From assembly GCF_016429255.1 (NCBI RefSeq), contig NZ_JAELUG010000070.1, positions 1-36,936 on the forward strand: 36,936 nucleotides of DNA, written 5' to 3'. The notes below the pieces were generated by a model. That model worked only from the letters and a program-made list of their open reading frames with translations, was not told the origin of the DNA and did no database searches. Shown here piece after piece: positions 25,236 through 32,782 of this stretch. Position numbers and translations under genes: made by a program. This stretch comes from Rhizobium sp. ASV8 (GTDB taxonomy: Bacteria > Pseudomonadota > Alphaproteobacteria > Rhizobiales > Rhizobiaceae). Each line of letters begins with the position of its first letter. Within the stretch, counting starts at the first letter, position 1.

Positions 25236-26291
25236 TCAATCTCGCGGGCCTGTATTCCCGGTCGTAACCCATCCAAGATCGATGAGGCTTTGCGTGCTGG
25301 CTCGAACGCACTCCTCCTCCGGGCGTGAGCTCCAGTTCAATATGCGTCTCGCCTTTGCTGAACTGACGCTCAGATCGCGATTGAGTTCGTGAACAATCGT
25401 TCGCGCGTCGGGGTTTGATGCTGCCATGCTCCTTACGATCTCGTCAGGCACTTCGCTGGTTGGCAGTCGTGAAGCGTATTTCGGGAAGGAATCTCGTAAC
25501 GTGGCCACCAAATCGCCGAGCCAAAAGAAGCGACCGCCCACTATGAACCGTTGGCCGCTGGCGGCGGGAATTGTCATTGCGCGAATGTGGGCGTCCGCGG
25601 CGTCGCGCGCATCCACCACGGAAAAGCCAAAGCGTGGAATACCCTTAAATCGCCCCGTCATCAGATGATGGATCAAACCAACCGATGTCCCGAAGCTCGA
25701 GCCAAGCAATGGGCCGAGAATTACGCTTGGATTGATAACAGCAAGATCAAGGCCGGTGTCCCGCGCAAAAGCCCATGCCGCTTGTTCCGTCAGGGTTTTC
25801 GATTTGTAATAGGGCGTTGCTCGCGGGCTGTTGACGTCGGTCCAGTTCTTCTCGGTAAACGGCGCTTGCCCATCGCCGTGGTTCGTGGCCGCCACGGAGG
25901 AAGTCATCACGACCCGCGTGACTTGTGCCTGGTGCGCGGCGCGCAACACCCGCAACGCGCCATCACGCGCGGTCTGGATCAGGGCATATTCATTGTCCGG
26001 ATACCCCGGAGGAAAGGGAGAGGCGGTATGAATCACATAGCTGCACCCTTCGACGGCTTCGTCCCAGCCGTCGTCGCGGTCAAGATCCGCCTGCACAAAG
26101 CTGAGATGCTCGATGATGTTGTGGCAGTGGGAGGCGAGATCCCGGCCTAACACCTCGCTTTTCCCCAAGGATCGTAAGCTTCCTCGAACGCGATACCCCT
26201 GCTCGAGCAGTTGCAGGGCGACATGTCGGGCAAGAAATCCGCCAATCCCGGTCACGAGCACGGTCAGATCTCTGGTGTGTCGATCCACCAT
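25236..26291 (-). CDS. NAD(P)-dependent reductase of the dihydroflavonol-4-reductase-like SDR family
   Basis: 351 aa extended SDR. VLVTGIGGFLARHVALQLLE (TGxxGFxA, about 11-30), VIHTASPFPPG, catalytic Ser in VVMTSSVAATNHG, YxxxK in PYYKSKTLTEQAAWA (about 165) and NPSVILGPLLG. It is of the aldehyde/ketone reductase branch (YKR/dihydroflavonol reductase-like) rather than sugar epimerases. Start ATG 26291 is the first in frame that fits the fold; AAGGAG lies 13 nt upstream, slightly far. Divergent from a TetR gene with a dyad between, and followed by the SnoaL gene. Substrate unknown. Confidence 0.82.
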   Translation of the reverse strand: MVDRHTRDLTVLVTGIGGFLARHVALQLLEQGYRVRGSLRSLGKSEVLGRDLASHCHNIIEHLSFVQADLDRDDGWDEAVEGCSYVIHTASPFPPGYPDNEYALIQTARDGALRVLRAAHQAQVTRVVMTSSVAATNHGDGQAPFTEKNWTDVNSPRATPYYKSKTLTEQAAWAFARDTGLDLAVINPSVILGPLLGSSFGTSVGLIHHLMTGRFKGIPRFGFSVVDARDAADAHIRAMTIPAASGQRFIVGGRFFWLGDLVATLRDSFPKYASRLPTSEVPDEIVRSMAASNPDARTIVHELNRDLSVSSAKARRILNWSSRPEEECVRASTQSLIDLGWVTTGNTGPRD

Positions 26292-26337
26292 GGTGATGTT
26301 GAAGCTCCTTATTCCCCGCCCAAAACGGCAATTCAAA

Positions 26338-26364
26338 TTAGACATATAGACAAATAATGTCTAA
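26338..26364. promoter_or_regulatory. Candidate TetR operator between divergent SDR and TetR genes
   Basis: TTAGACAT (26338-26345) and ATGTCTAA (26357-26364) are perfect 8-bp inverted arms 11 nt apart. On the minus strand TAGACA-17 nt-TAATTT overlaps them and would serve the SDR gene; TTGACA at 26372-26377 could serve the TetR gene. Both starts lie 45-50 nt away. Seen in sequence; binding inferred. Confidence 0.55.
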
Positions 26365-26410
26365 ACGTCTTTTGACAGAGTGGACGTGGAGTGTCAATAA
26401 TGACCAAATC

Positions 26411-27001
26411 ATGCAGATTGATCGAAAAACCGACCATATCCTGGATGCGGCACTTCCAGTGTTCGTGCGCTTTGGCTTCAGTAAAACGTCCATGGCGGAC
26501 ATTGCCCGTGCTGCAAATATCTCCAGGGCCTCGCTTTATCTGACGTTTAACAGCAAGGAGGAGCTGTTTCGCGCGGGCTCCTTGAGGGCACATACCAGAA
26601 CAATGGCCAATGTGACGGCGGCGCTAGCGGAGCCAGGGGCGGTCATTGACCGTATTGAGGCGGCCATGGCGGTCTTCCAACGGGAGCTGATCACGCCCTT
26701 TGGCGAGAGTGACGCAGCCAACGAACTTTTTGCCACCAACATGGCGCTTGCTGCCGACATAACGACGGAAGCCCGCGAGAGGTTACTCGGCATGCTGGAG
26801 CAGACATTGACCGCCGCCGAGTTAAGCAATGAGATCAGCCTCGAACCGGCCCGCGCCACGCCTGCGCAACTGGCCAGCCTCATCTTGGCGGGGATTGAAG
26901 GGATAAAACACTCGCGAAGAGGTGGTCCTCACCTTGAGGAGGAAACAGCTCTGTTCATGCGTTTTCTGCGCGTCGCGGTGATGCCACAGAATGGCCGGTA
27001 G
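26411..27001 (+). CDS. TetR-family transcriptional regulator
   Basis: 196 aa from the ATG at 26411. HTH at about 10-55: ILDAALPVFVRFGFSKTSMA, then DIARAANISRASLYLTFNSK, a textbook TetR recognition helix. The rest is a helical ligand domain with LASLILAGIEGIKHSRRGGP near the end. An in-frame ATG at 26357 lies exactly inside the operator dyad, so the downstream start is more likely, although its ribosome site is poor and a short leader is implied. Divergent from the SDR-SnoaL genes, which it probably represses. Inducer unknown. Confidence 0.82.
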   Translation: MQIDRKTDHILDAALPVFVRFGFSKTSMADIARAANISRASLYLTFNSKEELFRAGSLRAHTRTMANVTAALAEPGAVIDRIEAAMAVFQRELITPFGESDAANELFATNMALAADITTEARERLLGMLEQTLTAAELSNEISLEPARATPAQLASLILAGIEGIKHSRRGGPHLEEETALFMRFLRVAVMPQNGR

Positions 27002-27167
27002 GGGTTCGAAAAACGCCACCGCCCATCAGATGTTCATCAAACAGACTTGGTAATTTTTGCCTGCATCAAAACAACGTTGGTTCAAGGTAGAAATTACCTA
27101 GGGATCATTTCACCCTCTACCTACAGCGATTTCTTGAATCACCTCTTGCAAGCCATTTTTGCAGTGC

Positions 27168-27200
27168 AAAAAAGAAAGGGCCGACGGAAAACCGCGGCCC
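27168..27200 (-). terminator. Rho-independent terminator of the candidate sRNA
   Basis: Stem GGGCCG/CGGCCC plus CGG/CCG with one bulge (27178-27200) followed on the minus strand by TTTCTTTTTT (27177-27168). It is the best-formed intrinsic terminator in the window and faces left. Confidence 0.8.
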
Positions 27201-27281
27201 ATAAAGTGTGGAGATCTTTAACCTCCAGAGGGGAACAGCTGCTGCGACGGCACTGGGAGGAGACCGTCATGTGCATCAGCT
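27168..27281 (-). ncRNA. Candidate trans-acting sRNA, alpha-r14 (NfeR1)-like
   Basis: Read on the minus strand: a first hairpin GACGG...CCGTC (27268-27264 with 27250-27246) exposes the loop TCTCCTCCCAGTG, an anti-Shine-Dalgarno sequence; a second imperfect stem TGGAG...CTCCA follows; a third strong stem (27200-27178) is followed at once by TTTCTTTTTT (27177-27168), a textbook Rho-independent terminator. No protein gene on this strand ends here. Length about 114 nt from a -10-like CATAAA (27293-27288). Three stems and a CCUCCUCCC-type loop match what I recall of the rhizobial alpha-r14 sRNA family. The 5' end is inferred. Confidence 0.65.
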
Positions 27282-27476
27282 GCAGTCTTTATGCCCGATT
27301 TTTGACCAGTTGGAAAACATTTATTGTGCAATGCAGCTATGCGGCCTCTGCGTTGGTCTCGCTATCGCGATCTGCTGCAGGCAGGTTTCGATGCCGCGCA
27401 GCGCGCACCTTTTCTCCTTTAGATCGTCCGCGAAGGCGAAGGCTCCCCCGTCTCACGAACGATAAGAGGCCAGACG

Positions 27477-27629
27477 ATGCTCGGCATCTTCAAGACGCTG
27501 GCGATACTGACGCTGTTCGTCTGCTCGGCAGCGGCCTCGTCAGAATCGCTCCACGATAACGGTGAGCTCACCGTATGGCCCGCGAACAGCTTCGCACGCC
27601 CATGTTCAAAAAATCGCGGCATATTTTAG
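27477..27629 (+). CDS. Possible small exported protein
   Basis: A 50-codon frame starts at ATG 27477, 8 nt after AAGAGG, with MLGIFKTLAILTLFVCSAAA as a good signal peptide and only about 28 further residues (ending CSKNRGIF). It could be a short periplasmic peptide or the start of a frameshifted gene. No family recognised. Confidence 0.35.
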   Translation: MLGIFKTLAILTLFVCSAAASSESLHDNGELTVWPANSFARPCSKNRGIF

Positions 27630-27800
27630 CACTTTCATTACGACGGTGTGGTCCAATCATTCAGCGATCCGTGCCTTCCAGGCGCGTGTCGCAGAGGCGG
27701 ATATGTCAAAGGGGGGGCCTTTGGGGACAAAAGCGATCGCGAGCGCAACGAGAATTCGGACATGCACGGCCATTCGTCGCCGTCAGTTTCGGAGCGCTGC

Positions 27801-29810
27801 ATGATCCGTACTCCAAGGACAACTTTGCATCTCGTCAGTGTTGCGTGGCCCTTCGTCCTCATCGTCGTTCTTCAGACCGCACTTGCGACCTTCAGCCTGC
27901 AGGTCACCTCGTCGTTGCGAGCTTTCGTGACCGGTGAGAGTCTGTGGTCGAAGGGGCAGCACGATGCTCTTTACTACCTCAGTCGCTATGCTGAATCCGG
28001 GAATCTCTCGTTTGTGGCGCGCTATCACGAGGCAATGGCGATCCCGATGGGCGACCGTCTGGCGCGCAAGGCGCTGGAGGTGGATCCTCCCACGATTGAC
28101 ACGGCCTTCCAGGGTTTCCTCGCGGGTGGCAATCATCCCGACGATATCCCAAAGCTCATCTGGCTCTTCCGCTATTTCCGTTGGCTGCCGGTCATGGACG
28201 CCTGTATCCGTGACTGGCGCACGGCTGAGCACGTGCTGATGCAACTGCAGCCTATCAGCGAGGCGATCGATGCCTCCCGGAATACCAGCGACCCCGACCG
28301 GCGAGAGATCATGCGTCAACTCGATGAGATCAACGCACTCGTGACGCCGCTAACCAACCGCTTCTCCGACCGCTTGGGGGAAGGAACACGTCAGGTACAG
28401 ACTGTACTCTTTGCCGGTAATGCGGTCATGGCGCTGCTGTTCATTATCCTCATTGTCTGGCGGCTGAGCAGGTTTCTCACGGATCGTCGCGTTATCGAAG
28501 AGCAGCTTTCCCACAACGCCAATCATGATGCGCTGACGGGCCTGCCGAACCGACGGCTCTTTGAGGATCACCTGGCCCACGCGCTGGAGCAGCCAGACGC
28601 CTGCCATGCGTTGATGTTTATCGATCTCGACCAGTTCAAGTCGGTCAATGACAATGGCGGCCATGCGGCAGGCGATGCACTCCTGCGCCGCGTCTCTCTC
28701 GATCTTGGCAAGGCGATCCGCGGCACGGATCTGCTTGCTCGCCTTGGTGGCGATGAATTTGGCATCGTACTTCCGAATTGCGGGCCGGAGGATGCGTTAC
28801 GCATCGGCATGCGGCTGCGCGAACTCACGGAAGCGGTCGACTTTGTTTGGAATGGCCATCGCTATTCGATCAGCGCAAGCGTCGGCGTGGTGCACCTTGC
28901 CGATCGGAGTTTCACGCTACAGGAAGCCCTGCAGGCAGCGGATATTGCCTGCTATATGGCGAAGGAAAAGGGCCGTAACCGCGTACATGTCTTCGAGACG
29001 ACAGACGCCGCTCAGACCCAGTTCGCCGCCAATCTCAATTGGGTACAGCGCCTTCATCGTGCGTTGGAGGACGATAGCTTCAGACTGTTCTCTCAGGAGA
29101 TTGCGTCGATCGATGGCAATGGCGCATCGGTCGAGCATTGCGAAATCCTGTTGCGGCTCGAAGAGGACGGCAAGCTGCTCGCGCCTGCCTCCTTCATTGC
29201 TGCCGCGGAGCGCTTTGGCCTGATGCCGGCCCTTGATCGCTGGGTGGTGCGGCATGCACTCGATATCATTGGCCAGCGCAAGAACATGATGTCGAGCACA
29301 TATTCGATCAATCTCAGTGGTCTGACCTTAAAGGACGACACGTTCTTGCCGTTCCTGCGCGAGACGCTGGGTCGTAGCCGCGTGCCGGCCGATGTGCTCT
29401 GTTTCGAGATCACTGAGACGAGCGCCATCGAGAACCTCGACGAGGCCATCGCCTTCATGAACGCCATGCGCAGCATGGGTTGTCGGTTTGCGCTTGACGA
29501 TTTCGGCGTCGGCATGTCGTCGCTGACCTATCTGAAACGCCTGCCTGTGGACTATGTGAAGATTGACGGAAGCTTTGTGCGTGACATGCTGACCGACAAA
29601 GCGGACCGGATGACCGTCGAAATGATCAACCAGATCTCGCATCTGGCCGGTCGTCAGACGATCGCCGAATTCGTCGAAAATGCGGAAATTCTTGCCGCAT
29701 TGCGCGCGATCGGCGTTGACTATGCGCAAGGTTATTTCCTCGGCCGGCCGCAACCGTTCCTGCCGGAAGCGCTCGACTTTGTTCCGCCCCGCCGAGTCGA
29801 CGTAGCCTGA
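27801..29810 (+). CDS. Membrane-bound GGDEF-EAL cyclic-di-GMP protein
   Basis: 669 aa. Start ATG 27801 has GGAG 6 nt upstream and opens directly into membrane helix 1 (about 10-35); a periplasmic sensor region of ~180 residues follows with no family I recognise, then helix 2 (about 215-235). The diguanylate cyclase domain has HDALTGLPNRRLFEDHL (about 247) and an intact LGGDEF motif at 316-320, with an RGTD I-site five residues before it. The EAL domain reads EILLR at 448 in place of EALLR, but the Asn (SINLSG), FEITET, DDFGVG, VKIDGSF and AEFVEN residues are kept, so phosphodiesterase activity is plausible. It may make or break c-di-GMP depending on the periplasmic signal. Single gene. Confidence 0.9.
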   Translation: MIRTPRTTLHLVSVAWPFVLIVVLQTALATFSLQVTSSLRAFVTGESLWSKGQHDALYYLSRYAESGNLSFVARYHEAMAIPMGDRLARKALEVDPPTIDTAFQGFLAGGNHPDDIPKLIWLFRYFRWLPVMDACIRDWRTAEHVLMQLQPISEAIDASRNTSDPDRREIMRQLDEINALVTPLTNRFSDRLGEGTRQVQTVLFAGNAVMALLFIILIVWRLSRFLTDRRVIEEQLSHNANHDALTGLPNRRLFEDHLAHALEQPDACHALMFIDLDQFKSVNDNGGHAAGDALLRRVSLDLGKAIRGTDLLARLGGDEFGIVLPNCGPEDALRIGMRLRELTEAVDFVWNGHRYSISASVGVVHLADRSFTLQEALQAADIACYMAKEKGRNRVHVFETTDAAQTQFAANLNWVQRLHRALEDDSFRLFSQEIASIDGNGASVEHCEILLRLEEDGKLLAPASFIAAAERFGLMPALDRWVVRHALDIIGQRKNMMSSTYSINLSGLTLKDDTFLPFLRETLGRSRVPADVLCFEITETSAIENLDEAIAFMNAMRSMGCRFALDDFGVGMSSLTYLKRLPVDYVKIDGSFVRDMLTDKADRMTVEMINQISHLAGRQTIAEFVENAEILAALRAIGVDYAQGYFLGRPQPFLPEALDFVPPRRVDVA

Positions 29811-30276
29811 TCGGCGGCGTTTGAATTGGGCATCTGCCGATCTCGCAGCGCCACGCCCGCTTCGTCGGTGATGAAGCAGGTGAACCCATCCTGCAAACTC
29901 TCCCGGATACGGTGCTCTTTTCACCTCATCGGGTCGGGTCAACAGCCGCGGAGTTTTGAGGTCGAGCAGGCAAAATCGCCTGGGAGATCTATTGGGATGA
30001 GATGCTAGCGTTCAAAGGGCGGTGCTTGCAAAGCGGTTTTCGGCGACCACCCGTTCATTCGTGTCCAGGTGTTCGTCAGGCTCGCATCGCATCGCGACCC
30101 TAGGCGGATGCGGATATTGCGAATTCACCAATGCGTTGTCAGGCCTTGAAGGGATCAACCCTAGATCCAAATCCTGGCCTGGGCACGGTGAAACTGAACG
30201 CCTCTGGCGCTTTGCAGCGGTTCAGGGCATCCTATGATGGCTGAAAGTTGTGTCTATGGCAGTTGGAGGAATGCCG
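29811..30276. other. Gap without recognisable gene
   Basis: Right after the GGDEF-EAL stop an inverted repeat GATCGGC (29809-29815) / GCCGATC (29836-29842) might terminate transcription weakly. No coding frame, tRNA or repeat is recognisable in the rest. Confidence 0.5.
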
Positions 30277-32238
30277 ATGCGCTGCTTTACCGTGCTTGGA
30301 CCCTCGCAGACCGGAAAATCGACAGTCGTGGAAAAGCTCGGCGCCCTGGAGGGGGTGCCAAAAAAATCCACCTCTCCCTATGGATTGAACCTCACGGAAT
30401 TTACCTTCGGAAACGAGGCGTGGTGCGCACTGGACGCGCCGGGATCTAACGAAACGTTGGCGCATGCACAGCACGCACTTCTTGCCAGCGACGCCTGCAT
30501 CCTGTGCGTTTCATCGGCACCCGAGGAGGCGGTGCTCGCGGCGCCCTATCTGCGAATAATCGAGGCCTCGGGGACGCCCTGCATTCTCTTCGTCAATCGG
30601 ATGGACGAACCGAGAGGGCGGCTGAGGGACGTGATCGCGGCGCTACAGGACTACGCCAACCACACTCTTTTGCTTCGCCAGATCCCCATCCGCGAGGGGG
30701 ACAGGATTGTCGGCAGCTGCGATCTGATTTCGGAGCGGGCGTGGCGCTACCGGGAAGGCCAGACCTCGGCGTTAATAATAATACCCGAAAGCACCGCCGA
30801 ACGCGAGCGCGAAGCACGCAGCGAGCTCCTGGAACACCTGTCCGAATTCGATGACTGGCTTCTCGAGGAACTGATCGAGGACCGCGAACCACCCAGCGGC
30901 GCGCTCTATGCCATTTCATCACGGGTTCTCAGGGAAAACAGGATTATCCCTGTTTTGATCGGTGCTGCCAGCCACGGCAACGGCATGATGAGGCTGATGA
31001 AAGCACTGCGCCACGAGGCGCCGCCGGTCGGGGTTCTTCGGCAGCGTCTCGCTTTTGCGGGAACTGTCGACGAAGGCAAGCTGGTGGCTGTGAGCTTCCA
31101 CGCCTATCATCGCCAGAATATCGGCAAGACAGTGCTCGTGCGTGCACTCGGTGAGGGACTGCGCCAAGGCGCATTGCTTGGCGGCTCCAGCCTCGGCGCT
31201 TTACAAAGTCTCGCGAACGGGCGGTCCAATCTGGCGGTTCTGCCTGCGCCGGGAGATGTCTTCACCACAGTCAAGTCCGACCACCTGTCCGTCCCTTCGC
31301 TGTTGACATCAGGCGCGGTGGTCGCGCCGCCTGCATGGACCGAACCACCCACGCCAATGCTCGAAAGGATCCTAATTCCCGGCAGCGAGCGCGATGAAAA
31401 CAAGCTTTCAGAAACGCTGACGAAACTTTCCGAGACCGATCGCGGTCTGCAAATCTTGCAGGAAGAGGGCACGGGCGCTCAACTCGTTCGCACCCAGGGC
31501 CCGGTGCATCTGCGTGATCTTTGTCGAACACTGTCCGATGTCTTTCACATCTCGGTGACCGATCGAATGCCCAGTCCGATCTACCGCGAGACGATCACGA
31601 AGCCATCGGAGGTTCATTATCGCCATCGCAAGCAGACCGGGGGTGCCGGGCAATTCGCGGATGTGAAGCTGAGCATTCACCCCAACGAGCGCGGCCAGGG
31701 CTTCACTTTTGGTGAGACCATCAAGGGCGGCGCCGTTCCGCGCAATTATCTCCCGGCCGTCGAAGCCGGCGCGCGCGAAGCGATGGAGAAAGGACCGCTG
31801 GGCTTCGAAGTCATCGATGTCGGCGTAACGCTGTCAGATGGTCAGCACCATACCGTCGACAGTTCGGAACATGCCTTCCGGACCGCGTCGAAAATGGGGG
31901 TGCGCCAGGCGCTTTCCGAAGGATCGACCGTCTTGATGCAGCCGGTTTTTCGCAGCGAGTTTCACGTTCCTTCGGTCTATTCCGGCAACCTCATCCAGAT
32001 CGTCGCCGCCCTCAACGGCCAGGTTCTGGGCTTCGACCGTGATGAGACCGCCAAGGGATGGGACATTTTCCGGGCGCTCGTTCCGGGTGGCACACTTGAC
32101 GATCTGGCGCGAGCGCTGCGCTCGGCGACGCAAGGCATTGGTTATTTTTCCAAGACCTTCGATCACTTTGAGGAGGTATACGGCAAGGAAGCCGACGCCA
32201 TTGTGAGGGCGCAGGAAAAACCGGGCGTCACACACTGA
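30277..32238 (+). CDS. EF-G-like protein with degenerate GTPase domain
   Basis: 653 aa with the EF-G order G domain, II, III, IV, V. P-loop GPSQTGKST (8-16), G3 as DAPGS (53-57) and G4 as NRMD (107-110). Domain IV/V is well kept (HYRHRKQTGGAGQFADVKL, PVEAGAREAMEKGPLGFEV-like stretch, NGQVLGFDRD). Unlike real EF-G (~700 aa), only ~36 residues separate P-loop and G3, so switch I with RGITI is missing, and the catalytic His of DxPGH is Ser57. Start ATG 30277 is chosen since GGAGG ends 7 nt upstream; earlier in-frame starts are worse. This is not the housekeeping FusA; a role in ribosome rescue, stalling or another RNA process is only a guess. Confidence 0.8.
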   Translation: MRCFTVLGPSQTGKSTVVEKLGALEGVPKKSTSPYGLNLTEFTFGNEAWCALDAPGSNETLAHAQHALLASDACILCVSSAPEEAVLAAPYLRIIEASGTPCILFVNRMDEPRGRLRDVIAALQDYANHTLLLRQIPIREGDRIVGSCDLISERAWRYREGQTSALIIIPESTAEREREARSELLEHLSEFDDWLLEELIEDREPPSGALYAISSRVLRENRIIPVLIGAASHGNGMMRLMKALRHEAPPVGVLRQRLAFAGTVDEGKLVAVSFHAYHRQNIGKTVLVRALGEGLRQGALLGGSSLGALQSLANGRSNLAVLPAPGDVFTTVKSDHLSVPSLLTSGAVVAPPAWTEPPTPMLERILIPGSERDENKLSETLTKLSETDRGLQILQEEGTGAQLVRTQGPVHLRDLCRTLSDVFHISVTDRMPSPIYRETITKPSEVHYRHRKQTGGAGQFADVKLSIHPNERGQGFTFGETIKGGAVPRNYLPAVEAGAREAMEKGPLGFEVIDVGVTLSDGQHHTVDSSEHAFRTASKMGVRQALSEGSTVLMQPVFRSEFHVPSVYSGNLIQIVAALNGQVLGFDRDETAKGWDIFRALVPGGTLDDLARALRSATQGIGYFSKTFDHFEEVYGKEADAIVRAQEKPGVTH

Positions 32239-32255
32239 AACGGTGGCGCCGTTTC
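32237..32255. terminator. Hairpin between convergent EF-G-like and hmrR genes
   Basis: GAAACGG (32237-32243) and CCGTTTC (32249-32255) form a 7-bp stem with a 5-nt loop in the 38-nt gap between convergent genes. No strong U-run on either side, so termination is probable by position only. Confidence 0.4.
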
Positions 32256-32276
32256 GTGCTCGTTTGGCAGTGCTGA

Positions 32277-32726
32277 CTACCGAGGCGAGCGATGAACGGC
32301 CCCCGCGCGGGGCCGGATCGAGATGTTTTCGCCCTCCTGGTTAGTCTCGAGCCGCTGCAGGATCGGACAATTGGGGCGATGGTCACCCTGGCAGGAACTA
32401 ACCAGCATGGTGAGCGTATGCTCCATATCCTGCAGGTCCGCGATCTTCTTCTTCAGCGCCTCGATATGGCCCTGAGCGAGGCGCTTAACCTCGGCGCTCT
32501 GGCGGGTTTCGTCGCGCCAAAGCTCCAAAAGCTCGCCAATTTCAGCGACTGCGAAGCCGAGATCGCGCGCCCGACGGATGAAACGCAGCATGTGCACCTC
32601 GGTATCCGAATAGTCGCGATAGCCCGATGCCGTCCTGCCAGCGGCCGGAATAAGGCCAGTTTCTTCGTAGTAGCGGATCATCTTGGCCGAAACGCCCGAT
32701 GCCTTTGCTGCCTGTCCGATATTCAT
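32277..32726 (-). CDS. hmrR: Copper-responsive MerR-family regulator (HmrR/CueR)
   Basis: 149 aa. MerR helix-turn-helix from residue 1 (MNIGQAAKASGVSAKMIRYY), long dimer helix (about 72-108), and metal-binding Cys112 and Cys120 in SSCQGDHRPNCPIL, the same numbers and spacing as E. coli CueR. It senses Cu(I)/Ag(I) and remodels promoters with 19-bp spacers. The tail after residue 126 is longer than CueR's. It lies 56 nt after the copper ATPase gene on the same strand, so it is probably co-transcribed, giving autoregulation. Two matching operators lie between the ATPase gene and copZ. Confidence 0.92.
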   Translation of the reverse strand: MNIGQAAKASGVSAKMIRYYEETGLIPAAGRTASGYRDYSDTEVHMLRFIRRARDLGFAVAEIGELLELWRDETRQSAEVKRLAQGHIEALKKKIADLQDMEHTLTMLVSSCQGDHRPNCPILQRLETNQEGENISIRPRAGAVHRSPR

Positions 32727-32782
32727 GAAACTTCTCCTGATACAAGGCAGCCGGCTCGTGAAAGACCGGCTGCGTCCACTTG

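Larger units (their letters stand above)
27002..27476. other. Protein-free gap holding a candidate sRNA gene
   Basis: No convincing protein gene. The minus strand of 27,168-27,281 contains the small RNA candidate listed separately. The plus-strand frame opening at ATG 27269 behind GGGAGGAG is antisense to it and shows no domain. Confidence 0.55.

Noticed and set aside
26357..27001. ATG 26357 as start of the second TetR protein
   Set aside because: It lies inside the operator dyad and has no ribosome site; ATG 26411 gives the usual N-terminus.
27047..27559. A plus-strand frame with an ATG at 27269 behind GGGAGGAG
   Set aside because: The strong ribosome-site look is explained by the anti-Shine-Dalgarno loop of the minus-strand sRNA; the protein is arginine-rich and without a domain.
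30277..32238. Tetracycline ribosomal protection protein
   Set aside because: The G domain lacks the motifs TetM-like proteins keep intact, and domain IV looks EF-G-like.
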